Assembly (NCBI RefSeq): GCF_001482405.1
Contig: NZ_LPXO01000017.1
Location: 1 to 64,000 of the forward strand
From: Pseudoponticoccus marisrubri
Lineage (GTDB): Bacteria; Pseudomonadota; Alphaproteobacteria; Rhodobacterales; Rhodobacteraceae
DNA length: 64,000 nucleotides
Direction of reading: 5' to 3'
In this document: piece after piece, positions 37,485 to 45,952 of the stretch
How the letters are laid out: every line of letters begins with the position of its first letter
How positions within the stretch are numbered: position 1 is the first letter of the stretch
The notes under the pieces: generated by a model
Databases searched by the model: none
The model's input: only the letters and a program-made list of their open reading frames with translations
What the model was told of the DNA's origin: nothing
Position numbers and translations under genes: made by a program

Positions 37485-38107
37485 TCGTCGTCCCTCTTGG
37501 CGGGTCGGTCGCTCGAGGTCGAGGACCGCCCTGTCTGTTCCGTCGCACAATCCACCAGCGAGACCATGCCGCGGCTGCGATCGACCACGACCTGCCCGGT
37601 CTCGAGCATCAGCTCGCCGGTCTTGTTCAGGATGCGCTCGACCTCTTCGACGCCCTCGGCCGACAGCGTGTAGGGATAGCCGGTCTCCGCGACGACCCGC
37701 GCCACGATGGCGGCGTTGAACGCGTCCTCGGATTGCTCCATGTCCACGGTGCAGCCGCTGTCGCGCAGCGTGCCCGCGATGGCCGGGACGAAGGTTTCCT
37801 CCGGCATCCGCGACAGCCCGTCTAGAAAGCTGTCCTCGTCACGGGCCAGCGCCAGCCGGGACTTCGCGACCGCCTCATGCGCCTTGGGCGCGAGGATCGG
37901 CAGGCAGCCGGTCATGTAGAGATGGCTTTCGCCATCGGCCTCATCGACTTCGCAGTAGAACAGGGCACCGTCACTGGACAAAAGCAGCCCGTCCTCGATC
38001 GTGCCGATGGCCTCATACCCGGCCGTCTCGTCGAACACGGGGAGCGATTGCGCCGAGGCGAGCGACGCGCAGAGCGTCAGCAGTGCAGTCAGGCCCGACC
38101 TCGTCAT
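37481..38107 (-). CDS. Secreted protein of unknown function
   Basis: A 208-residue protein with a Sec signal (MTRSGLTALLTLCASLASAQ) and a mature domain with a few Cys (LFYCEVDEAD, MTGCLPILAP, LVDCATEQTG). No family is recognised. It lies 29 nt after nuoD and is coupled by ATGA to the next lipoprotein gene. It extends the pattern of periplasmic proteins encoded within the operon. Confidence 0.65.
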   Translation of the reverse strand: MTRSGLTALLTLCASLASAQSLPVFDETAGYEAIGTIEDGLLLSSDGALFYCEVDEADGESHLYMTGCLPILAPKAHEAVAKSRLALARDEDSFLDGLSRMPEETFVPAIAGTLRDSGCTVDMEQSEDAFNAAIVARVVAETGYPYTLSAEGVEEVERILNKTGELMLETGQVVVDRSRGMVSLVDCATEQTGRSSTSSDRPAKRDDE

Positions 38108-38136
38108 TCCCGCTCTCTCCCCGTACCCGACAGCGC

Positions 38137-39360
38137 TCAGCGGTCGATTTCGCCGAACACCACGTCCATCGTGCCGATGATTGCCGCGACATCCGCCAGC
38201 TGGTGTCCCTTGGCCACATGATCCATGGCCTGCAGGTGCAGGTAGCCGGGTGCGCGCAGCTTGGCGCGGTAGGGCCGGTTGGTGCCATCGGCCACGAGGT
38301 AAACGCCGAACTCGCCCTTGGGTGCCTCGACGGCGGCATAGACCTCGCCCTCGGGGACGTGGAACCCCTCGGTATATAGCTTGAAGTGGTGAATCAACGC
38401 TTCCATCGAGGTCTTCATCTCGCCGCGCGACGGCGGGGTGATCTTGCCCCGGGCCAGGATGTCGCCCTGCCCCTCGGGCGCGCGCAGCTTCTCGATCGCC
38501 TGATGGATGATCTTCACGCTCTCGCGCATCTCGGCCATGCGGCAGAGATAGCGGTCATAGCAGTCGCCGTTCTTGCCGATCGGGATCTGGAAGTCGAACT
38601 CGTCGTAGCACTCGTAGGGCTGCGCGCGGCGCAGGTCCCAAGCCAGGCCCGAGCCGCGCACCATGACGCCGGAGAAGCCCCACTCGTTGATCTCTTCCTC
38701 GGTCACGACACCGATATCGGCGTTGCGCTGCTTGAAGATCCGGTTCTCGGTCAGCAGCCCGTCGATATCGTCGAGCACCTTGGGGAATTCCTTGGCCCAG
38801 GCCTCGATATCGTCGATCAGCTTGGGCGGCAGGTCCTGGTGCACGCCGCCGGGCCGGAAATAGGCCGCGTGCAGGCGCGCGCCACAGGCCCGCTCGTAGA
38901 AGATCATCAGCTTTTCGCGTTCCTCGAAGCCCCAGAGCGGCGGCGTCAGCGCGCCCACGTCCATGGCCTGCGTGGTCACGTTCAGCAGGTGGTTCAACAC
39001 GCGCCCGATTTCCGAGTACAGAACCCGGATCAGGCTGGCGCGGCGCGGCACCTCGACCCCGGTCAGCTTCTCGATGGCCAGGCACCAGGCATGTTCCTGG
39101 TTCATCGGCGCCACGTAGTCCAACCGGTCGAAATAGGGCAGGTTCTGCAGGTAGGTCCGGCTCTCCATGAGCTTTTCCGTACCCCGGTGCAGCAGCCCGA
39201 TATGCGGGTCGCAGCGTTCCACGATCTCGCCATCAAGCTCCAGCACGAGCCGCAGAACCCCGTGCGCGGCAGGGTGTTGCGGGCCGAAGTTGATGTTGAA
39301 GTTGCGGATCTTCTGCTCGCCCGTCAGGGCGTCTTCGAAACCTTTGGAGCCGTCCATCAT
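38137..39360 (-). CDS. nuoD: NADH-quinone oxidoreductase subunit D
   Basis: A 407-residue subunit related to NiFe-hydrogenase large subunits; it lines the quinone cavity. Conserved [20 protein letters not shown] near the N-terminus and [34 protein letters not shown] and the C-terminal [14 protein letters not shown]. Its ATG overlaps the stop of the sulfotransferase gene (ATGA), and its ribosome-binding site GAGGAG lies inside the last codons of that gene. Confidence 0.95.
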   Translation of the reverse strand: MMDGSKGFEDALTGEQKIRNFNINFGPQHPAAHGVLRLVLELDGEIVERCDPHIGLLHRGTEKLMESRTYLQNLPYFDRLDYVAPMNQEHAWCLAIEKLTGVEVPRRASLIRVLYSEIGRVLNHLLNVTTQAMDVGALTPPLWGFEEREKLMIFYERACGARLHAAYFRPGGVHQDLPPKLIDDIEAWAKEFPKVLDDIDGLLTENRIFKQRNADIGVVTEEEINEWGFSGVMVRGSGLAWDLRRAQPYECYDEFDFQIPIGKNGDCYDRYLCRMAEMRESVKIIHQAIEKLRAPEGQGDILARGKITPPSRGEMKTSMEALIHHFKLYTEGFHVPEGEVYAAVEAPKGEFGVYLVADGTNRPYRAKLRAPGYLHLQAMDHVAKGHQLADVAAIIGTMDVVFGEIDR

Positions 39361-40250
39361 GTTAACTCCTCATCAAAGCGCGCTTTTTCTTCCGACAGCG
39401 AAGTATCTTCGTTGGCCCCACGCCATCCTTTCGGCCTGTGGCCAATGACCGTTTCAACTTTTTCGTATACCATCTGCAGACGCTCAAACGCCATTTCGGC
39501 CAACTCATCCGGCAGCTCCCAGTCTCGAGCGATGCCCTCATTAATTGGTCCAGTCGGACACGATTCGGAAGCTTCCAATCCAACAAACCTCTTTACCTTA
39601 GCGAGGCCACTGTCGAAGAGATCACAGAAGTTGACTAGCAGGACTCTCTCTGCTGGAATGACCCGACGTAGACGATCCAATGTCACATCGTAACGCGATC
39701 GACGATAGTCCGGATCATAATCATCATGGAGTGAATTCTCAAACATTCGAATAACATCATTCTTCGACACCACTCCATGACGGAAGAGGCGTTTGTGACG
39801 ATGCCGGATGCCTGACCAAAGGCGGTCGACGGGATCGCGCATCATGAAAAGAAATAGCGTATTACTGTGCAACAAGGACATTTCTTCGAAAGTCCTGCTG
39901 CCGCACAAGGCGTAGGCAGGAGAAAAATCCAACAGCAATGAGCCCGCGACGGCGCCCCTCGACACATACCTAGCGTACGCGGAATGGTCACTTGGAGGAG
40001 CTTGAAACATCTTGGAACGCCCGTCCTTTTTGATCTTAGGGTCAGTGTACCCCATCTTGTCCCAGTCAATGTATGGAGCACGACGCCTACTCCAATAATG
40101 CAACTCTTTGCTTTCCGAAGCGACCTCAGGACAATTTACGAGTTGTCTATACAACCAACTTGTCCCTGACTTCTGTGCGCCGATACAGATTAGAAGACCT
40201 TTTGAGCTTGAAAACTCTGGACAATGTATTTCTGAGAGGGGTCCTGCCAT
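39357..40250 (-). CDS. Sulfotransferase family protein, low GC, inserted between nuoC and nuoD
   Basis: A 297-residue PAPS-dependent sulfotransferase. The 5'-phosphosulfate loop is GAQKSGTSW (24-32), and the 3'-phosphate binding motif is [14 protein letters not shown] (138-151). Length is normal for the family. It starts 3 nt after the nuoC stop and its stop overlaps the nuoD ATG by 4 nt. Base composition is unlike everything around it: sampled 60-base lines count 38-45 % G+C against about 65 % in nuoC. This suggests horizontal acquisition, yet operon geometry is intact. Substrate unknown; surface polysaccharide or lipid sulfation would be typical. No clear Shine-Dalgarno sequence was seen. 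Confidence 0.85.
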   Translation of the reverse strand: MAGPLSEIHCPEFSSSKGLLICIGAQKSGTSWLYRQLVNCPEVASESKELHYWSRRRAPYIDWDKMGYTDPKIKKDGRSKMFQAPPSDHSAYARYVSRGAVAGSLLLDFSPAYALCGSRTFEEMSLLHSNTLFLFMMRDPVDRLWSGIRHRHKRLFRHGVVSKNDVIRMFENSLHDDYDPDYRRSRYDVTLDRLRRVIPAERVLLVNFCDLFDSGLAKVKRFVGLEASESCPTGPINEGIARDWELPDELAEMAFERLQMVYEKVETVIGHRPKGWRGANEDTSLSEEKARFDEELT

Positions 40251-40253
40251 GGC

Positions 40254-40853
40254 CTAAGCTTTTTTCTCATCGCCGGGCAGCACGTATTCCGCGCCCTCCC
40301 ACGGGGACATGAAATCGAACTGGCGGTATTCCTGCACCAGGCTCACCGGCTCGTAGACGACGCGCTTCTGCTCTTCGTCGTAGCGCACCTCGGTATAGCC
40401 GGTCGTCGGGAAGTCCTTGCGCAGCGGATAGCCGCGGAAGCCGTAGTCGGTCAGGATGCGGCGCAGGTCCGGATGGCCGGCAAAGAGGATGCCGAACATG
40501 TCGAAGACCTCGCGCTCGAACCAGTTGGCCGAGGGGTGCACCGACACGATCGACGGCACCATCTCGTCCTCGCGCACGGCAACGCGCAGGCGGATGCGGT
40601 GGTTCTGGTACATCGACAGGAAGTGGTAGACCACATCGAACCGCTTGGGCCGCTGCGGGTAGTCCACGCCGGTGATGTCGATCAGCGTCGAGAAGCGGCA
40701 GGTGGCATCGGTTTTCAGGAAATCCACCAGACCGCGGATGTTCGGCGCCGCCACGTCGACATTCAGCTCGCCATGCGAGACGTCCCAGCCGATCACGCAG
40801 TCGGGACGCTTCGCCTCGATATGGCTGCCGAGTTCCTTGAGGGCCTGTGTCAT
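40254..40853 (-). CDS. nuoC: NADH-quinone oxidoreductase subunit C
   Basis: A 199-residue peripheral-arm subunit (30 kDa type). The signature [20 protein letters not shown]-like region is here [20 protein letters not shown], followed by [20 protein letters not shown] and [14 protein letters not shown]. It overlaps nuoB by 4 nt (ATGA). It is a separate gene from nuoD, unlike the E. coli nuoCD fusion. Confidence 0.95.
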   Translation of the reverse strand: MTQALKELGSHIEAKRPDCVIGWDVSHGELNVDVAAPNIRGLVDFLKTDATCRFSTLIDITGVDYPQRPKRFDVVYHFLSMYQNHRIRLRVAVREDEMVPSIVSVHPSANWFEREVFDMFGILFAGHPDLRRILTDYGFRGYPLRKDFPTTGYTEVRYDEEQKRVVYEPVSLVQEYRQFDFMSPWEGAEYVLPGDEKKA

Positions 40854-41467
40854 CGCGTAATCGTCCCCGTCCGGCGGATCTTGCGCTGCAGCGCCATGAT
40901 GCCGTAGACCAGCGCCTCGGCCGTGGGCGGGCAGCCCGGCACGTAGACGTCCACCGGCACGATGCGGTCGCAGCCGCGCACCACCGAGTAGCTGTAGTGG
41001 TAGTAGCCCCCGCCATTGGCGCAGGAGCCCATCGAGATCACGTAGCGCGGCTCGGGCATCTGGTCATAGACCTTGCGCAGCGCCGGCGCCATCTTGTTGG
41101 TCAGCGTGCCGGCCACGATCATCAGGTCGGACTGGCGCGGGCTGGCGCGCGGGGCCACGCCGAAACGTTCGAGGTCGTAGCGCGGCATCGAGGAATGCAT
41201 CATCTCGACCGCGCAGCAGGCCAGGCCGAAGGTCATCCAGTGCAGGCTGCCGGTGCGCGCCCAGTTGATGATGTCCTCGGTCGAGGTCAGCAGGAAGCCC
41301 TTGTCCTGCAGCTCGCGGTTCAGCGTCTGGGTGACGGGGTCGCGCTCATAGCCGGGCGCATCCGCCTCCAGCGGCACCTGCGAATTCGGGCCGGCCTTGA
41401 CACGCGGCGTCTGCGGGCCCGAGCTCTGGACCTCGGTCACCATGGCGTCGTCGTCGCTCACTCCCAT
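40850..41467 (-). CDS. nuoB: NADH-quinone oxidoreductase subunit B
   Basis: A 205-residue subunit carrying cluster N2, the final electron donor to quinone. Cys ligands in [18 protein letters not shown] and [11 protein letters not shown]. Start choice: ATG 41467 has AAAGGGG 7 nt upstream and overlaps nuoA by 10 nt; GTG 41461 would give a GTGA overlap with the nuoA stop and is the alternative. An N-terminal extension of about 30 residues precedes the conserved core. Confidence 0.94.
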   Translation of the reverse strand: MGVSDDDAMVTEVQSSGPQTPRVKAGPNSQVPLEADAPGYERDPVTQTLNRELQDKGFLLTSTEDIINWARTGSLHWMTFGLACCAVEMMHSSMPRYDLERFGVAPRASPRQSDLMIVAGTLTNKMAPALRKVYDQMPEPRYVISMGSCANGGGYYHYSYSVVRGCDRIVPVDVYVPGCPPTAEALVYGIMALQRKIRRTGTITR

Positions 41468-41823
41468 TCGAGGGCCCCTTTCTTCCATTCATAGGCAAAG
41501 CCGATCGTCAGCACCGCCAGGAACACCATCATCGACCAGAACCCGACCATGCTGATATCCTTGAAGGCCACGGCCCATGGAAACAGCATCGCGATCTCGA
41601 GATCGAAGATGATGAACAGGATCGACACCAGGTAGAAGCGCACGTCGAACTTCATCCGTGCGTCATCGAAGGCGTTGAACCCGCATTCATAGGCCGACAC
41701 CTTTTCGGGGTCGGGGTTGCGTACGGCCAGCACGACGGCGGCAAGGATCAGGACGAGGCCCAACCCGATGGCCACGGCCAGAAACACGAGGATGGGGAGG
41801 TATTCCCGCAGCATCTCTTCCAC
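41458..41823 (-). CDS. nuoA: NADH-quinone oxidoreductase subunit A
   Basis: A 121-residue, three-helix membrane subunit. Conserved [20 protein letters not shown] and [17 protein letters not shown]. The start is GTG 41823, with GGAG 7 nt upstream. It is the first gene of the nuo operon; the likely promoter lies 82-110 nt upstream. Confidence 0.95.
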   Translation of the reverse strand: MEEMLREYLPILVFLAVAIGLGLVLILAAVVLAVRNPDPEKVSAYECGFNAFDDARMKFDVRFYLVSILFIIFDLEIAMLFPWAVAFKDISMVGFWSMMVFLAVLTIGFAYEWKKGALEWE

Positions 41824-41904
41824 GAGGCGGCTCCTTTTCGATGCGCGGGCGGCCGGCTTGGCGCACCGGTCCGCGCAGAATTGTGGCGTTGCTCACTTGC
41901 ATCG

Positions 41905-41933
41905 GGTGTAGCCCCCCCGCCGGGGAGGGTCAA
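41905..41933 (-). promoter_or_regulatory. Likely sigma-70 promoter of the nuo operon
   Basis: The minus strand has TTGACC at 41933-41928, a 17-nt spacer, and TACACC at 41910-41905. Transcription would begin near 41898, giving a 5' leader of about 75 nt before nuoA GTG. The spacer holds a C/G-rich inverted segment (CCCCGGCGGGG), which could slow or regulate the promoter. The other strand drives the glutaredoxin-MauE gene from 42034. Confidence 0.5.
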
Positions 41934-42033
41934 TATTGGCCGCCCTGAAACATCGCGCCATATCGCCCCAGCGGAACCGCCCCGCGCCGCGCCCGTTGAG
42001 TCGCCAGACCCCTTTGCCGACAAGGAGTTCCCG

Positions 42034-42780
42034 ATGCCGCTCGACGTCACAGGCCGCACCGCCCGGCTCTACCGCATGGCCACACCCGACCATCTCTGCC
42101 CGTTCGGGCTCAAGTCGCGCTGGCTGTTGCGCCGGCACGGCTACGAGGTCGAGGATCATCCCCTGACGACGCGGGACGAGACCGAGGCCTTCATGGACGA
42201 TCATGGGGTCGAAACCACGCCGCAGACCTTCATCGGCGGCGAGCGGGTCGGCGGCTACGAGGCGGTGCAGCGCCATCTCGGCCACATGCCCGCGCAGGAC
42301 AAGGAGACGAGCTACACGCCCGTGCTCGCCGTCTTTGCCATGGCCGCCGCCATGGGCATCGCCGTGGCGCTGGTCGCAGGGATCGGCGCGGCGCACGCGC
42401 TGCAGGCTTCGCTGGCCATCGCCATGTGCCTCCTGGCCGTGCAGAAGCTGCGCGATGTGGAAAGCTTCTCGACCATGTTCCTCAATTACGACCTGCTGGC
42501 GCGGCGCTGGGTGCCCTATGGCTATGTCTACCCCTTCGCCGAGGCGCTGGCCGGGGTGCTGATGCTGGGCCGCGTCCTGCCATGGCTCTCGGGCCCGGTG
42601 GCACTGTTCATCGGCACGGTGGGCGCGGTCTCGGTGGCCAAGGCGGTCTATGTCGAGCGGCGCGAGCTGAAATGCGCCTGCATGGGCGGCAATTCCAACG
42701 TGCCGCTGGGCGCGGTCTCGCTGACCGAGAATCTCGTGATGATGGGCATGGGGCTCTGGACGCTCTCCACCCTGCTCTGA
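42034..42780 (+). CDS. Glutaredoxin-like domain fused to MauE/DoxX-like membrane domain
   Basis: A 248-residue protein. Residues 10-85 are glutaredoxin-like with CPFG (Cys22) in place of the usual CPYC and with TPQTFIGGERVGGYE. Residues about 98-245 have four hydrophobic helices like MauE/DoxX redox membrane proteins, with a Cys pair CACMGG near the C-terminus. The expected role is thiol electron transfer across the inner membrane, such as cytochrome or enzyme maturation. ATG 42034 follows AAGGAG at good spacing. It is divergent from nuo. Confidence 0.82.
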   Translation: MPLDVTGRTARLYRMATPDHLCPFGLKSRWLLRRHGYEVEDHPLTTRDETEAFMDDHGVETTPQTFIGGERVGGYEAVQRHLGHMPAQDKETSYTPVLAVFAMAAAMGIAVALVAGIGAAHALQASLAIAMCLLAVQKLRDVESFSTMFLNYDLLARRWVPYGYVYPFAEALAGVLMLGRVLPWLSGPVALFIGTVGAVSVAKAVYVERRELKCACMGGNSNVPLGAVSLTENLVMMGMGLWTLSTLL

Positions 42781-43154
42781 AAGGTCATCAGCATGACGTA
42801 GCCGGCCAGCCCCACCATCACCAGCGTGATCGGGAACCAGACCGCCCGCTCGGGGCGCGACGGCGTGATGCCGTTCAGCAGGCAGGCGACGGCGCTCACC
42901 CCCAGCGCGACCCAACCGGTCCAGAGCGGCCAGCCCAGCCCGGGAAAGCCCGCCGCGCTCAGGATCGCCAGCCCCTGGAACAGTGCGACCGGTATCGAGA
43001 GTGCCGCGACGATCCGTCCCGACAGGGGCAGCGCGCCGGGGTGGCGCCCGCCCTGCGTCCATGGCCCCAGCGGCAGCCCGGCGATCAGCGCCAGCTGGAA
43101 GAAGATGATGCCAAGGCAGAGCGTGGCATAGAGATGCGCGACCTGCACTGTCAT
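42648..43154 (-). CDS. Four-span membrane protein, overlapping the preceding gene tail to tail
   Basis: A 168-residue protein. The N-terminus MTVQVAHLYATLCLGIIFFQ leads into about four hydrophobic helices, ending at VGLAGYVMLMTF near residue 120. The last 45 residues are polar and read antisense through the end of the glutaredoxin-MauE gene (42648-42780, 133 bp). The longer frame upstream of 43154 is Arg-rich and unlikely. No family is recognised. Hydrophobic pattern supports coding of the first 120 residues; the tail is unusual and the stop may be unconserved. Confidence 0.55.
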   Translation of the reverse strand: MTVQVAHLYATLCLGIIFFQLALIAGLPLGPWTQGGRHPGALPLSGRIVAALSIPVALFQGLAILSAAGFPGLGWPLWTGWVALGVSAVACLLNGITPSRPERAVWFPITLVMVGLAGYVMLMTFQSRVESVQSPMPIITRFSVSETAPSGTLELPPMQAHFSSRRST

Positions 43155-43182
43155 GGCTCTGCCCTGTCCGCCCGACCCGGAT

Positions 43183-43962
43183 TCATTCGACCCAAGGCGC
43201 CGGGCGTTTGTCGAAGAAGGCCTGGATCCCCGCCTGCGCCTCCTCCGTCTCCCAACGCCGCGACAGCGCGTCGATCGCATGCTCAACCTGCGCGGCCGGC
43301 ACACCGCCCGACAGGTGCCGCAGCAGCGCCTTGCCCTCGCGCACCGCCCCCGGCGCGCAGGACAGGTAAGGCCCGACCTCGGCCTCGACCGCGTCGTCCA
43401 GCGCCTCGGCCGGCACGGCCCGGCTCAGCAGGCCCAGCCGCTCGGCCTCGGCCGCGCCGAAGATGCGCCCGTTCATGAAGACCTCGGCCGCGCGCACCGC
43501 CCCCATCCGCGCCACCACGTAAGGCCCGATATTGGCCGGGATGATGCCCAATCGCACCTCGGTCAGCCCCATTTTCAGGTGATCCGCCCCCAGCGTGACG
43601 TCACAGACCGCCGCCAGCCCGATGCCGCCGCCAAAGGCATTGCCCTGCACGCGGCCGATCAGCGGCTGCGGTAGCGCATGCAGCGCCGCCAAGGCCGTTG
43701 CGATGCGCGCCGATTCCGCCCGGCGCGAGGCCGCATCCATTCCGAACTGCGCCCGCATCCAGCCCAGGTCCGCCCCCGCACAGAAGCTCTTGCCGCGCGC
43801 CGCCAGCACCACGACGCGCACATCGGTATCTTCTGCCAGCGCATGGGCCGCCGCCTCCAGCTCGGTCATCATGTCGGCCGAGAGCGCATTGTGCTTGTCC
43901 TCGCGCGCCAGCCAGAGCGTCGCCACCCCGCGCGCATCGCGCATCACCTCGATCAGGCCCAT
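43183..43962 (-). CDS. liuC: Enoyl-CoA hydratase/isomerase family, probable methylglutaconyl-CoA hydratase
   Basis: A 259-residue crotonase-fold protein. Conserved KHNALSADMMTEL, the oxyanion-hole region ARGKSFCAGADLGWM, and IGRVQGNAFGGGIGLAAVCD with GLTEVRLGIIPANIGPYVV. In leucine degradation this step makes HMG-CoA from 3-methylglutaconyl-CoA; assignment to it rests on the adjacent hmgL, mcc and ivd genes. ATG 43962 has GGAGG 6 nt upstream, so it is chosen over 43968. Confidence 0.87.
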   Translation of the reverse strand: MGLIEVMRDARGVATLWLAREDKHNALSADMMTELEAAAHALAEDTDVRVVVLAARGKSFCAGADLGWMRAQFGMDAASRRAESARIATALAALHALPQPLIGRVQGNAFGGGIGLAAVCDVTLGADHLKMGLTEVRLGIIPANIGPYVVARMGAVRAAEVFMNGRIFGAAEAERLGLLSRAVPAEALDDAVEAEVGPYLSCAPGAVREGKALLRHLSGGVPAAQVEHAIDALSRRWETEEAQAGIQAFFDKRPAPWVE

Positions 43963-44014
43963 CTCCATCCTCCGTCCTGCGCGGGCGCCCGGCCCGCCAT
44001 GTTCCGCCCCCGCC

Positions 44015-44524
44015 TCACGGCCCGAGCCGCGCGACGATGCGCGCCACCATCTCGTCCACGCCCAGCACGGCGCTGTCCAGCCGCAGATCCGCATCCGGGT
44101 GCGGATGATACGCGCGCCGGCACACTGCGGCCCAGTCCGGCAGGGCCAGCCCCGGCACCTCGGCCCCCCGGCGCTCAACCCGCGCGCGATGGATCGCCTT
44201 GTCGGCGCAGATCAGCTCCACCTCGCAAAGATCCGCGCCCGCCCCGCGGGCGGTCTCGCGCCATGGCCCGCGCGTCACCGGCGCCGGGTTCACGCTGTCG
44301 GCCACCACGTCGAAGCCCTGCCCCAGCGCCGCCCCGGCCACGGCCCGCGCCGCGGCATAGCCGCCATCGGCCAGGTCGCCCGCCACCTGCATGTGGCTCT
44401 CGCGCAGGGCCTGCTCGATCGCGTCGATCCGCAGCCAGAGCGCCCCGATCCGCGCCGCCAGCGCCCGGGCCAGCGTGCTCTTGCCGACCCCGGGCAGACC
44501 GGCCAGCACGACCAGCCCCGCCAT
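44015..44524 (-). CDS. P-loop kinase-like ATP-binding protein
   Basis: A 169-residue AAA/zeta-toxin/gluconate-kinase-style P-loop protein. Walker A GLPGVGKST at 9-17, then WLRIDAIEQALRES, DSVNPAPVTRGPWRE and a lid-like region RARVERRGAEVPGL. The substrate (a small molecule or RNA/protein) is unknown. It lies in the liu cluster, 2 nt from the neighbouring membrane gene, probably co-transcribed. Confidence 0.7.
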   Translation of the reverse strand: MAGLVVLAGLPGVGKSTLARALAARIGALWLRIDAIEQALRESHMQVAGDLADGGYAAARAVAGAALGQGFDVVADSVNPAPVTRGPWRETARGAGADLCEVELICADKAIHRARVERRGAEVPGLALPDWAAVCRRAYHPHPDADLRLDSAVLGVDEMVARIVARLGP

Positions 44525-44525
44525 C

Positions 44526-45029
44526 TCAACCCGCCTGCCAGACGGTGCCGCCCGCCCGCTGCCAATCCTCGAGGATCCAGACCATCCGGTCGATGAACCA
44601 GAATTTCGGCAGGGCCGCCAGCGCCGCGCCCAGGATCACCAGATCGGCCGCCAGCACATACAGCCCCCAGGACATGACCAGCAGCCCCGGCAGGCTCAAC
44701 CAGGCCAGCAGCGCGGCGGCACGCCGGTGATGTGCCGGCAGCGCCGCGCGATGCGCAAGGTAGACCTTCTCGCCCATGACGCCCCGGCTCATCCAGCTGT
44801 CGAAGCGTGGCGGCGGCGGAAAGACCCGCGGGTTCAGCCAGAGCCAGAGCGCCACCAGCCCCAGCGCGGCCCAGGCCCAGCTGCCGATCCAGGCACGGCT
44901 CCAGATCGACAGGCAGATCAGCGGCAGGCCGGTCAGCGCCCGGCTCCAGCCCGACCACGGGTTGGCATGGCGCCGCCAGACCGTCTCGGACATGCCGAAG
45001 ACGCGGGCCAGCCCGCCCATCCCGTCCAT
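44526..45029 (-). CDS. Membrane protein of unknown function (DUF6653-like)
   Basis: A 167-residue protein with ETVWRRHANPWSGWSRALTG near the N-terminus and several hydrophobic segments (LICLSIWSRAWIGSWAWAAL, ALLAWLSLPGLLVMSWGLYV). NPRVFPPP and FWFIDRMVWILEDW are notable. It resembles a small family of Trp-rich membrane proteins (DUF6653 from memory, unverified). The ATG shares a base with the hmgL stop (TGATG). Confidence 0.65.
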   Translation of the reverse strand: MDGMGGLARVFGMSETVWRRHANPWSGWSRALTGLPLICLSIWSRAWIGSWAWAALGLVALWLWLNPRVFPPPPRFDSWMSRGVMGEKVYLAHRAALPAHHRRAAALLAWLSLPGLLVMSWGLYVLAADLVILGAALAALPKFWFIDRMVWILEDWQRAGGTVWQAG

Positions 45030-45886
45030 CAGCCCGGCGCCCGCAGGGCGCGCGCCATCTCCGCCGCGCGATCCAGCAGCGCCAGGTCCAGACCGGTCTC
45101 GTAGCCCAGCTCGGCCAGCCGCGCCGCCACTGCCTCGGTCGCCACGTTGCCGGCAGCCCCCGGGGCATAGGGGCAGCCCCCCAAGCCCCCCACGGCCGCG
45201 TCGAAGACCCGCAGCCCGCGCGCCAGAGCCACCTCGATATTGGCCAGCGCCCGGCCGCCCGTATCGTGGAAATGCCCGGCCAGCCGCTCTGCCGGCAGCG
45301 CCTCCAGAACCGCGCCCAGCATGGCATCCACCGCCTCCGGACCACCGCGCCCGATCGTGTCGGCCAGGCTGATCTCGTCACAGCCCATTTCGGACAGGGC
45401 CGCGGCCACCCGCGCCACCTGCCCCGGCGCCACCGGGCCGTCATAGGGGCATTCCACCGCGCAGGAGACATAGCCCCGCACCGGCAACCCGGCGTCCCGC
45501 GCCGCTGCCACCACCGGGCGGAACCGGTCGAGGCTCTCTGCCACCGAGGCGTTGATATTGGCCCGCGCAAACCCTTCCGAGGCCGACCCGAAGACCGACA
45601 CCTCGTCCACCACCGCCGCCTGCGCCCGCTCCAGCCCCTTCAGGTTTGGCGTCAGCGCGGAATAGAGCACCCCCGGCACCCGCGTGATACCCTCCATCAC
45701 CGCGGCACTGTCGGCCATCTGCGGCACCCATTTCGGGCTGACGAAGGAAGCGCATTCAATCCGCCGGAACCCCGCGCGGCTCAGCAGGTCGACCAGCGCG
45801 ATCTTCTCCGCGGCCGGGATCAGCCGCGCCTCGTTCTGCAACCCGTCGCGCGGCCCCACCTCGAAGATCTCGACCCGCTCTGCCAT
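45029..45886 (-). CDS. Hydroxymethylglutaryl-CoA lyase
   Basis: A 285-residue TIM-barrel metal enzyme cleaving HMG-CoA to acetyl-CoA and acetoacetate, the last step of leucine degradation (called mvaB or liuE elsewhere). Signature GGCPYAPGAAGN with the catalytic Cys, GPRDGLQNE near the N-terminus, and ECASFVSPKWVPQMAD. ATG 45886 has GGAGG upstream; 9 further codons of open frame were not used. Confidence 0.93.
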   Translation of the reverse strand: MAERVEIFEVGPRDGLQNEARLIPAAEKIALVDLLSRAGFRRIECASFVSPKWVPQMADSAAVMEGITRVPGVLYSALTPNLKGLERAQAAVVDEVSVFGSASEGFARANINASVAESLDRFRPVVAAARDAGLPVRGYVSCAVECPYDGPVAPGQVARVAAALSEMGCDEISLADTIGRGGPEAVDAMLGAVLEALPAERLAGHFHDTGGRALANIEVALARGLRVFDAAVGGLGGCPYAPGAAGNVATEAVAARLAELGYETGLDLALLDRAAEMARALRAPG

Positions 45887-45900
45887 GCGCCCCTCTCCTC

Positions 45901-45930
45901 CATCTTTCTCCAAATACTCCCGCCGGAGGC
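45901..45930 (-). repeat. Dispersed start-proximal motif, copy 3
   Basis: The minus strand reads CTCCGGCGGGAGTATTTGG followed by AGAAAGATG, 15 nt upstream of the HMG-CoA lyase start. It matches copy 2 over 30 nt with few changes, including the GGAG/CTCC hairpin part. Confidence 0.6.
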
Positions 45931-45952
45931 CCCGCCCCCGTCATGCCCCCGG

